Origin: DATEPR01 sp036279295
GTDB taxonomy: Bacteria; Actinomycetota; Actinomycetes; Mycobacteriales; Pseudonocardiaceae
Length of the DNA stretch: 64,000 nt
Assembly: GCA_036279295.1 (NCBI GenBank)
Contig: DASUJK010000100.1
Span: 5,229 to 69,228 of the forward strand
Direction: 5' to 3'
Shown here piece after piece: positions 8,101 through 16,314 of this stretch. The position numbers and the translations under genes were made by a program. Within the stretch, counting starts at the first letter, position 1, and each line of letters opens with the position of its first letter. Under the pieces are notes generated by a model. That model did not search any database and was not told the DNA's origin. It worked only from the letters and a program-made list of their open reading frames with translations.

Positions 8101-9378
8101 GTGCGGCGACGCATTCTGCTCGCCATCCTCCTCGCGGTGGCGGTGACCGCCTGTGCGCTGGGTGTGCCACTGGGCTACACGGCGATGCAGATGGTCGAGA
8201 CGTTGACCGAGAGCAACCTGCTCAGCTCGGCGCAGCGGTTGGCCACCAGCGTGGACCAGGACCTGGACAACAACCGGAAGCCGAACCTGGCGCAGTTGTC
8301 GCTGATCGCGCCGGAGGGTGGCGAGATCACGCTGAGCCTGCCCGGCCAGGCACCGCAGCGCTCCGGCCCCACGGTCGGCCCCGACTCGATCTCCGAGTCG
8401 GCGCAGGTGGCCCGCAACGGCACGGTCCGGCTGGCCGAGCCGGCCGGACCGATGCGTCGGCTCCAGGCCGAGGTCGCCATCTTCGTGGTGCTGCTGGTGG
8501 TGCTCTCGATCAGCACCGGCACGGTCGTGGCCACGGTCACCGCGCGCAGGCTGACCGAGCCGATGCGGCACGTGGCCGACCGCGCGATCCGACTGGGTGC
8601 CGGCGACTTCCGGCCGGACGGCAGCCGCTACGGCGTGCCGGAGCTGGACCTGGTGGCCGACGCGCTGGACACGTCGGCGTCCGCGTTGGCCCTGCTGGTG
8701 CAGCGGGAACGCGAGCTGGTCGGTGACGTGTCCCACCAGTTGCGCAGCAGGCTGACCGCCCTGCAACTGCGGCTGGAGACGCTGGCCGTGGCGTCCAACC
8801 AGGAGACGGCCGAGGACGCGTCGGCAGCACTGGACCAGGCCGAACGACTGGCCCAGGTGCTGGACGAACTGCTCGCCGCGGCTTCAGCGGCCCGCGCCGC
8901 CGAGGCACAGCCGGTCAACCTGGCTGTGCGGCTGCCCGCGATGGTCGCCGAGTGGCGGGAACTGCTCCGCGCCAAGGGCCGCACGCTGCGGCTGCGGGTA
9001 CCGGAAGGCCTGCTGGCCAGGGCCACCCCCGGCCGGCTGCGCGAGTCGCTCGGCGTGCTGCTGGAGAACTCGCTGCGTTACGGCACCGGCACCGTGCAGG
9101 TGGCCGCCCGGCGGGGCGACGGCATGGTGTTGATCGAGGTCAGCGACGCGGGGCCCGGCGTGCCGGACGAGTTGGCGGCGCACGTGTTCGAGCGTGGTGT
9201 GTCCGGTGGCGGGTCGACCGGGGTCGGATTGGCGCTGGCCAGGGCACTGGTGGACGCCGACGGCGGCCGGCTGGAACTGGCTGTGCTGCGGCCGCCCACG
9301 TTCCAGTTGTTCCTGCCGGTGGCCAAGGCCGAGGACGTGGTGGCGACGCCGTGGCGGACCGAGGTCGGTCCCCGGTAG
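8101..9378 (+). CDS. Sensor histidine kinase
   Basis: A 425-residue membrane histidine kinase, partner of the preceding regulator. A first membrane helix lies at residues 5-25 and a second near 125-145, enclosing a periplasmic sensor of about 100 residues without a recognised ligand fold. A HAMP segment follows, then the dimerisation and phospho-acceptor box VGDVSHQLRSRLTALQL with His212, and a HATPase domain with N-box ENSLRYG, G1 DAGPGVPDEL and G2 GVGLALARALV. The box has HQLRSRL rather than the usual HELRTPL, a subtype common in actinobacteria. The start is GTG with GGGAGGGA upstream. It ends 14 bases before the convergent gtrA gene. Confidence 0.92.
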   Translation: MRRRILLAILLAVAVTACALGVPLGYTAMQMVETLTESNLLSSAQRLATSVDQDLDNNRKPNLAQLSLIAPEGGEITLSLPGQAPQRSGPTVGPDSISESAQVARNGTVRLAEPAGPMRRLQAEVAIFVVLLVVLSISTGTVVATVTARRLTEPMRHVADRAIRLGAGDFRPDGSRYGVPELDLVADALDTSASALALLVQRERELVGDVSHQLRSRLTALQLRLETLAVASNQETAEDASAALDQAERLAQVLDELLAAASAARAAEAQPVNLAVRLPAMVAEWRELLRAKGRTLRLRVPEGLLARATPGRLRESLGVLLENSLRYGTGTVQVAARRGDGMVLIEVSDAGPGVPDELAAHVFERGVSGGGSTGVGLALARALVDADGGRLELAVLRPPTFQLFLPVAKAEDVVATPWRTEVGPR

Positions 9379-9392
9379 CCGGGCAGGCTCGG

Positions 9393-9941
9393 TCAGGCGA
9401 CCTGTTCGTCGTCGGCGCTGTCCACCGAGCGCAGGTTGCGCACGCGGCCGGGCCGGACGCCCTCCGAAGGGAACACCCACTTCTTGAACGCCCACCAGCG
9501 GAACACCATCGCCACCAGCGTGCCGACGATCATGCCGCTGGCGAAGTCGGCAAGCTCCTGGGCGACCCGGTCCACGTTCGGGACCTGGAGGTCCAGCGCG
9601 TAGCGGGAGATCCACAACGGTGTCGTGTTGAGCACCACGCCGATGCCGCTGATCAGGAAGAACAGTGCCGCCTCGTGCGCCCGCTCGCGACCGCCGCGGG
9701 TCCGGAAGGCCCACTCGCGGTTCAGGATGTACGAGACGATCGTCGCGACGATGACAGCGATGGCCTGCGCGGTGACCGGCTTGTCGGCCAGTACGGTCAG
9801 CTTGAGGCCGTAGTTCACGGCCACCGTGATGACAAAGCAGAACCCACCAACGAAGGCGAACTTCAGCATCTCGCGGTGCTTGAGCAGCAGCGAGCGAAGC
9901 GGCGCCGGGACGTGCGCCAGCGTGCTATCGACGACGGACAC
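9393..9941 (-). CDS. GtrA-family membrane protein (Rv3277-like)
   Basis: A 182-residue GtrA-family protein with four membrane helices, roughly at residues 24-44, 50-72, 94-116 and 130-150. GtrA proteins are thought to help flip polyprenyl-linked sugars for envelope polysaccharides. Seen: LKFAFVGGFCFVITVAVNYGL, the conserved SYILNREWAF motif, and a C-terminal FRWWAFKKWVF segment. Its place next to the purine genes matches the mycobacterial locus. The start is not certain: the GTG at 9941 is the best in-frame choice before the conserved region, but it has a poor ribosome-binding site. The intergenic region upstream carries a strong palindromic repeat. Confidence 0.87.
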   Translation of the reverse strand: MSVVDSTLAHVPAPLRSLLLKHREMLKFAFVGGFCFVITVAVNYGLKLTVLADKPVTAQAIAVIVATIVSYILNREWAFRTRGGRERAHEAALFFLISGIGVVLNTTPLWISRYALDLQVPNVDRVAQELADFASGMIVGTLVAMVFRWWAFKKWVFPSEGVRPGRVRNLRSVDSADDEQVA

Positions 9942-9990
9942 GCCCTCGACTGTACCGACACAGGTGCGCTGACCAGATGACAGGTCGGGC

Positions 9991-10017
9991 CTGGCGCGCC
10001 AGGGCTTGGCGCGCCAG
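9991..10017. repeat. Two adjacent perfect palindromes able to form one long hairpin
   Basis: The 10-base palindrome TGGCGCGCCA occurs at 9992-10001 and again at 10007-10016, with only five bases between them. Because each copy is self-complementary, the two can also pair with each other as an 11-bp stem with a 5-base loop. It sits in the roughly 185-bp gap between the divergent gtrA and LppU-like genes. No T-run follows on either strand, so a terminator is unlikely; a tandem operator site is the simplest reading. Confidence 0.6.
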
Positions 10018-10126
10018 CGGCGTGGGAGGCCCAGGAGCGAAGCGACCCGCACCACGCACAATAGTGTGGCGCCTGAACCCACGACTGCTGCTCCACATGG
10101 CGGCCAGGGAAGGAGCAGGAGTCACG

Positions 10127-10945
10127 ATGACCGGTCCGTACCCGCCACCGGGATACCCACCGCAGCCAGGCCAACCCGGTCAGCCGGGTCCGTCCGGCCA
10201 GGACGGTTGGTGGGGTGGTCAGCCCGAGCAGAGCGGTCCGCAGCCGTCGTCGTACGACTTCCCGACCGTCCGCTACTCCGGCCTGGGCAACCGGTCCGGC
10301 GGTGGCTGGGGTGAGCCGCCGCGCCCGCCGCGCAGCACCGGGCGGCTCGTGGTCGCTGTGGTGTCCGTGCTGGTCATCGTGGGTGGCGTGGTCACCGGGA
10401 TCTTCCTGCTCAAGCACCAGCACCAGCAGGCCGCCGCACCGCCGCCGAACGTCGCAGCGCCGTTGACCACCGCGGCCACGACCACCGAAGCACCCACTCA
10501 GGAGCCGACCGAGGAGTCCGACGATCCCGGTGTACCCAACGGTTCCACCGAGCTCACCCTGCCCACCGGGGCCTGCGTCCGGGCTCGGGTGAGCGGCGCC
10601 GAGAAGTACACAGTGGTCCAACAGGTGACGTGTGGCAGCGCCGAGTCCGACCTCGTGCTGGCCGAGGCCATTCCGGACCTGAACGGCTGCGAGGACCACC
10701 AGTACCTGCGGCTGACCGCGCCCAACGCGGGTGTCTACTGCTTCACCCTGGACATCAAGAAGGGTGACTGCGTCGACGAAAATTACCTGAAGACAAGTTG
10801 CGGAACGGCCGCGTTCACGGTCCTGAAGACCGAATCCGGGCCGGGCAGCGGCGACTCGTGCACCACGGCGACCGGCGCCACGCACTGGGTGCCGATCGGC
10901 CGCGATCCGGTCGAGGTCGGCTGCCTGGGGCCGACGCACTCCTGA
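10127..10945 (+). CDS. Membrane-anchored LppU/SCO3897-like exported protein
   Basis: A 272-residue protein with a Pro/Gly/Gln-rich cytoplasmic N-terminus (residues 1-65), one membrane helix at about 71-94 (LVVAVVSVLVIVGGVVTGIFLL), a Thr/Pro-rich stalk, and an extracellular cysteine-rich domain. Six cysteines in the last 140 residues, with repeated G-x-C and VTCG or TSCG patterns, resemble the LppU/SCO3897 family; that assignment is from memory and moderate. Function is unknown. The ATG at 10127 is preceded by GGAAGGAG. It ends six bases before the convergent end of the sigma-factor fusion gene. It shares its style of Pro/Thr-rich stalk with two other exported proteins in this window. Confidence 0.75.
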   Translation: MTGPYPPPGYPPQPGQPGQPGPSGQDGWWGGQPEQSGPQPSSYDFPTVRYSGLGNRSGGGWGEPPRPPRSTGRLVVAVVSVLVIVGGVVTGIFLLKHQHQQAAAPPPNVAAPLTTAATTTEAPTQEPTEESDDPGVPNGSTELTLPTGACVRARVSGAEKYTVVQQVTCGSAESDLVLAEAIPDLNGCEDHQYLRLTAPNAGVYCFTLDIKKGDCVDENYLKTSCGTAAFTVLKTESGPGSGDSCTTATGATHWVPIGRDPVEVGCLGPTHS

Positions 10946-10951
10946 CCCGCG

Positions 10952-13420
10952 TCAGAGCGGGCCGAGTAGCGAGGACAGCGCCGGCACCAGCGGCAGGCAG
11001 TCGATGCCCGGCCGCACCTTGCCGGCCTCGTCCGGTGTGCTCGGGCAGGCCGGGGTGGTCGTCGGCGGATCGTCTGTCGTGGTCGGTGGCGTGCTGCTGT
11101 CCTGAGTGGTCGTCGGCGGCACGGTGGTCGTGGTCGTCCGCTTCGGCGGGGTCACCGGCTTCGTCGGCCTGGTCATCTTGGTCGGCGGCTCCGTCGTGTT
11201 CGTCGACGGGGTGGTGGTCGGCTGCTCGTCGGTCGTCGACGGCGGCTGTTTCGTGTCGGTGGGCGGGGTCGACGGTGTCGTTGTCGGGTCGTGGTGGCCC
11301 GGCGGTGCCGGCCAGCACCACAGCCAACCGCACGTCGGCGGCCGGAAGCTGACCTGCGCCGATGCCGTGGCGCTGCCGAGCGTGCCCGTCACGGTGATCG
11401 TGTCGGCCTTCGGGTGCAGGTGGTAGACGCGGATCAGCAGGTGCAGCGACTCGTGTGGCCGCAGCGGCCGCTTCGTCACACACGTGACCTCCGCGCCACG
11501 ACCGGCACAGCTCACGGCAGGCCGTGCCGCCCACACCGAGCCGGCCCGGTCCACCGTGATGGTGACCGGCTTGGTGCTGGTCCCGACGTTGGTGGCGGTC
11601 ACGTCCAGCACCGGCGAGCCGTTCCACAGCCAGCTCCACCAGGAGTTCCACTGGTCCAGCCGGGCGGTCAGGCGCAGCTTGTCCACCTTCGGCGGTGGCG
11701 TGACCTGCACGTTCACCGTCACGTCCACGGCCATCGCGGTGCCTGCCGTGATCGTGCCGGTGATGGTGCCGCTGCTGGTGTGCTTGGCCGCGGTGAGCCG
11801 GAACACCATGACCACCGAGTCACCCGGTCGCAGGCCGGCAGGCGACGTGCAGACCACCGTGCCGGACCCGGCCGGGCAGGTCACGGTGCTCGTCGCGCCC
11901 TGCTGGGTGGTGGCCACGCGGTAGGAGATCGGGTGCGCGTCCTGCGTCCTGGGCCCGACCGGGGTGTTCGGCGCGGCCGTCGCCGGGCCGGACGCGGTCA
12001 CGCCGGATGGCAGGTGCAGCGTCGCCGTCACCGGGTCGGACGCGCCGTTGCCCGTGTTGGACACGACGAGCGGCAGCTCGACGGGGTTCTGGCCGGGCAC
12101 CAGCGTGACGCCGTTGTCCGGGCCGGACGCGCTCAGCGTCGGCGTTCCGGGCGGCAGCGGGGGTGTGGTCGTCGTGGTGGTCGGCGGCACGGTGGTCGTG
12201 GTCGGCGGTGCCGGCGGCTCCGTTGTGGTCGTCGGCGGTGGCGCGGCAGGCTGGGTGGTCGTCGTGGGTGCCTGAGTGGCAGGCGGTTGCGTGGGCGGTA
12301 CCACCGGCGGTACCACCGGTGGCACGACGGGCGGCGCCGGAGGTTGGGCCGGCGGTCGCGCGGGCTGACCGGGGTTCGCGGGTGGCGGCGGGGCCGACTG
12401 CGACCGGGACGGCGGTGGCACGGCCGACGCCGCCGGAATGGTCTGCGTGGCACTGCCGGTCAACGCCAGCACCAGCACGGCCGCCAGTGCCGCGACCGAT
12501 GCGCCCACGCCGACGACCTGCCTGGGCAGCGAACTCGCCGCGCCGGCCGCGCCGGCAGCTGCACCGGTCGTGGCGGTCGTGCTGGCGGCCGCGACAGCCA
12601 CGCCGGCACTCGCCTTCGCCGTGGTGGCCAGGTAGCCGACGGTGCCAAGGCCGAGCACCAGGGCCGCGACGACACGCAGGCCGCCGTTCACGTCGGCCAG
12701 TTCGGCGGCCAGCGCCCGGCACCGCTCACACTCGTCCAGGTGGGCCTCGACCTGCGCGGCCTCGCGCCTGGACAGGCCGGAGCGGGTCCACGCGCCCAGC
12801 TTCTCGGCGGTGGCCTGGCAGCGGCCCGCGGTGCTCTCCGCGAGGTGCACCTGGAGGTACGCCTGTCGCAGGCCCTCCCTGGCCCGGTAGGCCAGCGCGG
12901 ACACGCCGTTCGCGGTCAGGCCGAGCAGTGGCGCGACCTCGGCGGGCGACTGGCCCTCGATCTCGGTGTGCCACAGCACCGCCTGCCAGCGTTCCGGCAG
13001 CCGCGCGAACGCCTTCGCGGCCAGCGAGCGCTCCAGCCCGGCCATGGCCGTGTCCCGGAACGGCTCGCTGATCTTCTCGGTGCTGACGCCGCTGACCGTG
13101 GTCACGTCGTCGGTCAGCTCGACCTTGCGGTCCTTGCGGGTCTTGTCGTAGGCGAAGTGCCGCAGCGAGGTCAGCAGGTAGGCACGGAACGCCGAATCGG
13201 GACCACGGCCGGCACGCAGCGTGTCCAGCACCCTGGCGAACGCCTCCGACACCAGGTCGTCCGCTTCGGCGGTCGACCGGCAGAGCTGGCGGGCCAGGTT
13301 GTAGGCAGCCGAGACGTGCCGCTCGTACAGCGAGCCGTAGGCGTCAAGCTGTCCGCCGCGGACCGATTCGATCAGCTCCGCGTCGCTCGGGCCATGGACT
13401 TCCGCTGGAACAGCGGCCAC
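10952..13420 (-). CDS. Membrane-anchored ECF sigma factor fused to zinc finger and large extracellular region
   Basis: An 822-residue fusion. Residues 1-100 hold sigma region 2 (LYERHVSAAYNLARQL, EADDLVSEAFARVL) and about 135-190 hold region 4 (LPERWQAVLWHTEIEGQSPAEVAPLLGL). A zinc-finger anti-sigma motif with H-x3-C-x2-C (EAHLDECERCRAL) lies near 230. Two hydrophobic segments follow near 250-270 and 303-323. The rest is outside the cell by prediction: a Pro/Thr linker, two beta-rich repeat-type domains (about 430-720) with few cysteines, and a Thr/Pro tail. Fusions like this are known among actinobacterial ECF groups such as ECF52 and ECF53. One polypeptide would combine sensor, anti-sigma and sigma functions; release by proteolysis is inference. 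Confidence 0.88.
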   Translation of the reverse strand: MAAVPAEVHGPSDAELIESVRGGQLDAYGSLYERHVSAAYNLARQLCRSTAEADDLVSEAFARVLDTLRAGRGPDSAFRAYLLTSLRHFAYDKTRKDRKVELTDDVTTVSGVSTEKISEPFRDTAMAGLERSLAAKAFARLPERWQAVLWHTEIEGQSPAEVAPLLGLTANGVSALAYRAREGLRQAYLQVHLAESTAGRCQATAEKLGAWTRSGLSRREAAQVEAHLDECERCRALAAELADVNGGLRVVAALVLGLGTVGYLATTAKASAGVAVAAASTTATTGAAAGAAGAASSLPRQVVGVGASVAALAAVLVLALTGSATQTIPAASAVPPPSRSQSAPPPPANPGQPARPPAQPPAPPVVPPVVPPVVPPTQPPATQAPTTTTQPAAPPPTTTTEPPAPPTTTTVPPTTTTTTPPLPPGTPTLSASGPDNGVTLVPGQNPVELPLVVSNTGNGASDPVTATLHLPSGVTASGPATAAPNTPVGPRTQDAHPISYRVATTQQGATSTVTCPAGSGTVVCTSPAGLRPGDSVVMVFRLTAAKHTSSGTITGTITAGTAMAVDVTVNVQVTPPPKVDKLRLTARLDQWNSWWSWLWNGSPVLDVTATNVGTSTKPVTITVDRAGSVWAARPAVSCAGRGAEVTCVTKRPLRPHESLHLLIRVYHLHPKADTITVTGTLGSATASAQVSFRPPTCGWLWCWPAPPGHHDPTTTPSTPPTDTKQPPSTTDEQPTTTPSTNTTEPPTKMTRPTKPVTPPKRTTTTTVPPTTTQDSSTPPTTTDDPPTTTPACPSTPDEAGKVRPGIDCLPLVPALSSLLGPL

Positions 13421-13635
13421 GTGTCCCTCCTCCGCCTGCCGACGCTGATATCGGTCCGGTCACCGACTTCGTTATTCGGAGCGGCCAGTGTGACGGACTG
13501 CCACCATGCCCGCCACGTTGACTACGGAGAACGAAATCCGACCCGAATGGCGTCATGTTTGAACCGTCGGGTGGTCTTGGTAACCGAGAGCCACAACGAG
13601 CAAGGTCCGGGCAAGATACGGAGGGAACAGCGCCG

Positions 13636-14466
13636 GTGGGAACGCGGGAGATGTCGCCACAGTCGTGGCATGGCGACTCGGCAAGGGAACTCCGCGCCCT
13701 GCGTTCGCGTTGGCGAACAGCCAGCATCGCGTCCGGCTGGCGGTTCCCGGCCGACTGGGCGATCGCCGAGGTCGACCTGGTGTGTGAGGCGGTGCTGAGC
13801 AGCACAACCGTTGTCGACGATGCGCTGGTCAAGCTGGGTAAGGCGCGGGCGCTGGCCGGTTCCGGGCTCGGCGAGACCTTGCAGGACGTTGCCGCCCTGC
13901 ACGCCGTGCTGACCATTCCGGAGCACCGGGACGGCATGGTGGCCGCTGACCCGGATGCCATGCCGGCACGACTACTGAGGGTGATCGCATTGGCGTGGTC
14001 GGACGTTCTGGTCCGACAGCTGGCCCACACGGAAGCGTGTGATGGCTTGACCGGCCTGGCCAACGGCGCCTATTTGCGGGCCCGGCTGCGGGAGATCTAC
14101 CGGGAGTCCGAGGCGGCGGGCGTGGATGCCAGGTCACGCTACGTTCTGGTGGTCCTGTCACCCGATCTGGCTCGCACGACCGGGTGGTCCCGGCTGGCTG
14201 TCATGGTGCTCCTCGCGGACGTTCTCCGGGCGGTGTTCGACGGTGGTCAGACGCTCGCCACGGTCGGTCCGAACACCATGGTGGTGCTTGCGGAGCGTGA
14301 CGGCCGGCTGTCCGAACGGCTGGCCACCGCCCGTTGGGTGGCGGCTGATCGGCTCGGCGTGGACCCGCAGTTGCGGGCGATCGGGCCGCCGTCGGTGTGG
14401 CTGGAGCAACTGCCGGGCTCCCACGCGGCCGCGTGCCGGTTGGTGACGGAGCTGTCCGCCGTATAG
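13636..14466 (+). CDS. Degenerate GGDEF-like domain protein
   Basis: A 276-residue protein. An N-terminal helical region (about 1-150) precedes a segment DGLTGLANGAYLRARLREIYRE, which matches the start of diguanylate-cyclase domains (D-x-LTGL-x-N). The place of the catalytic GGDEF loop reads VGPNTMVVLAER, so cyclase activity is probably lost; a sensory or structural role is more likely. No membrane segment is evident. The GTG at 13636 is preferred with GGAGGG at 13620-13625; an ATG at 13555 would extend it by 27 residues. It is divergent from the sigma-factor fusion, with a gap of about 215 bases in which I could not define a promoter. Confidence 0.7.
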   Translation: MGTREMSPQSWHGDSARELRALRSRWRTASIASGWRFPADWAIAEVDLVCEAVLSSTTVVDDALVKLGKARALAGSGLGETLQDVAALHAVLTIPEHRDGMVAADPDAMPARLLRVIALAWSDVLVRQLAHTEACDGLTGLANGAYLRARLREIYRESEAAGVDARSRYVLVVLSPDLARTTGWSRLAVMVLLADVLRAVFDGGQTLATVGPNTMVVLAERDGRLSERLATARWVAADRLGVDPQLRAIGPPSVWLEQLPGSHAAACRLVTELSAV

Positions 14467-14511
14467 CCGGCTGCGTGCGTAGGAGCAGGGAGGACGTAAG
14501 CTCACCTGCCC

Positions 14512-15750
14512 GTGGACCCTCGAACCGGCCTTCCCGTCGTCGGCATGGTGGGCGGTGGACAGCTCGCCAGGATGACGCACCAGGCGGCCATCGCCATCGG
14601 CCAGTCGTTGCGCGTGCTCGCCATCTCACCGGACGAACCAGCACCCCAGGTCACGCCGGCCGTGGACATCGGATCGCACACCGATCTCGCCGCGCTGCGC
14701 GCGTTCGCCGCCCACTGCGATGTGGTCACGTTCGACCATGAGCACGTGCCGGCCGAACACCTGCGGGCGCTGGTCGCGGACGGCGTCACCGTGTATCCCG
14801 GCCCGGACGCCCTGGTGCATGCCCAGGACAAGCTCGTGATGCGCACGCGGTTGGCCGCGATGGGTGTGCCGGTACCGCCGTTCGCGCAGGTCAACGCGGT
14901 TGCGGACGTGGTGGCGTTCGCCGACGAGCACGGCTGGCCGTGTGTGCTCAAGGCCGTCCGGGGCGGCTACGACGGGCGAGGCGTGTGGATGCCGGCGTCG
15001 GCCGCCGACGCGGAAGTGCTGGTCATCGAGCTGCTGGCCGCCGGTACACCGCTGATGGTCGAGCAGCGGGTCCGGATGCGCAGGGAACTGGCGGCGCTGG
15101 TCGCCAGGTCGCCGTACGGACAGGGTGCGTCGTGGCCGGTGGTGGAAACGGTGCAGGCGGACGGGATCTGTGTCGAGGTCCTGACACCCGCGCCCGGCCT
15201 GTCCCCGGATGTGGCTGATCAGGCACTGGAACTCGCCCTCGGGGTCGCTGCCGCGCTGGATGTGGTCGGCGTGCTGGCCGTCGAGTTGTTCGAGACGGAC
15301 AGTGGCCTGGTGGTCAACGAGCTGGCCATGCGCCCGCACAACTCCGGCCACTGGACCATCGACGGTTCGACGACATCCCAGTTCGAGCAGCATCTCCGGG
15401 CGGTGCTGGACTATCCGCTCGGCGCCACCGACCCGGTGGCTCCCGTTGTCGTGATGGCCAACGTGCTGGGTGCGGCCGAGCCGCCGACGATGGGCGTGGA
15501 CGAGCGGTTGCACCACCTGTTCGCGCGATTCGGGCAGGCGCGGGTGCATCTGTACGGCAAGACCGAGCGGCCGGGCCGGAAGGTCGGGCACGTGACCGTG
15601 ACCGGTGACCAACTGGCACCGACGCGGCGGATCGCCTCGCTGGCGGCGCACTGGCTGGCCACCGGCGTGTGGGCGGACGGGTTCGACGTACACGGCAATG
15701 CGACATCGAAACGCGGTGCGACCTCGAAACAAGGAGCGGAACTCTCGTGA
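14512..15750 (+). CDS. purK: N5-carboxyaminoimidazole ribonucleotide synthase
   Basis: PurK uses ATP and bicarbonate to carboxylate AIR to N5-CAIR in purine synthesis. The protein has 412 residues from a GTG start and an ATP-grasp fold. Seen: N-terminal VGMVGGGQLARMTHQAA, the FDHEHVPAEHL motif, VLKAVRGGYDGRGVW in the ATP lid, and NELAMRPHNSGHWTIDGSTTSQFEQHLRA near residue 265, which binds the substrate. It overlaps purE by four bases (GTGA). The family is usually 370-400 residues, so the extra C-terminal tail, which includes an imperfect repeat around 15705-15735 (TSKRGATSKQGA), is slightly long. Confidence 0.95.
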   Translation: MDPRTGLPVVGMVGGGQLARMTHQAAIAIGQSLRVLAISPDEPAPQVTPAVDIGSHTDLAALRAFAAHCDVVTFDHEHVPAEHLRALVADGVTVYPGPDALVHAQDKLVMRTRLAAMGVPVPPFAQVNAVADVVAFADEHGWPCVLKAVRGGYDGRGVWMPASAADAEVLVIELLAAGTPLMVEQRVRMRRELAALVARSPYGQGASWPVVETVQADGICVEVLTPAPGLSPDVADQALELALGVAAALDVVGVLAVELFETDSGLVVNELAMRPHNSGHWTIDGSTTSQFEQHLRAVLDYPLGATDPVAPVVVMANVLGAAEPPTMGVDERLHHLFARFGQARVHLYGKTERPGRKVGHVTVTGDQLAPTRRIASLAAHWLATGVWADGFDVHGNATSKRGATSKQGAELS

Positions 15751-16267
15751 CTGGAGCGACCACGCCGGCCGTCGGCGTGATCATGGGCAGCGACTCGGAC
15801 TGGGCGGTGATGGCGGCGGCCGCAGCGGCGCTGGCCGAGTTCGAGGTGCCGTACGAGGTGAGCGTGGTGTCCGCGCACCGCACGCCCAAGCGGATGCTGG
15901 ACTACGCGTCGACGGCCGTGGACCGCGGGCTGAAGGTGATCATCGCGGGTGCCGGCGGCGCGGCGCACCTGCCCGGCATGGTCGCGGCGGCCACCGTGCT
16001 GCCGGTGATCGGCGTGCCGGTGCCGTTGAAGTACCTGACGGCATGGACTCGCTGCTGTCCATCGTGCAGATGCCGGCCGGGGTGCCGGTGGCCACCGTGT
16101 CCGTCGGCGGCGCGCGCAACGCGGGGCTGCTCGCGGTGCGGATGCTGGCCACGAACGACCCCCGGCTGCGGATTCGGATGGCCGATTTCCAGCGTGCGCT
16201 GGAACGACTGGTGCTGGAGAAGGACGCCGCACTACAGGCGACCATCGACACATCACCAGGGACGTGA
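15747..16267 (+). pseudogene. purE: N5-CAIR mutase PurE, interrupted by a one-base frameshift
   Basis: PurE rearranges N5-CAIR to CAIR, the step after PurK. From the GTG at 15747 the frame encodes a normal N-terminal half (GVIMGSDSDW, VVSAHRTPKRML, AGAGGAAHLPGMVAAAT, PVIGVPVPLKYL). After KYL, at about 16037, the frame breaks: the family continues DGMDSLLSIVQMPAGVPVATV, and exactly that sequence is found in the next frame (16038-16267), ending RALERLVLEKDAALQATIDTSPGT. Restoring one G between 16037 and 16038 joins both halves into a full-length enzyme of about 173 residues. Purine synthesis needs this enzyme, so a sequencing or assembly error is as likely as a true mutation. Confidence 0.9.
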
Positions 16268-16314
16268 ACGCGTACTAACATGGCTGGGTATCGCCCTACT
16301 GAGAGGTAACCATC

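Noticed and set aside
11291..13798. Long open frame on the plus strand opposite the sigma-factor fusion
   Set aside because: Its protein is Arg/Gly/Pro-rich without family motifs; the minus frame has sigma, zinc-finger and membrane signatures. It is an antisense shadow of GC-rich codons.
16030..16045. Programmed frameshift in purE
   Set aside because: There is no slippery heptamer or downstream structure at the site, and PurE is never known to use frameshifting; a deletion or sequencing error is simpler.
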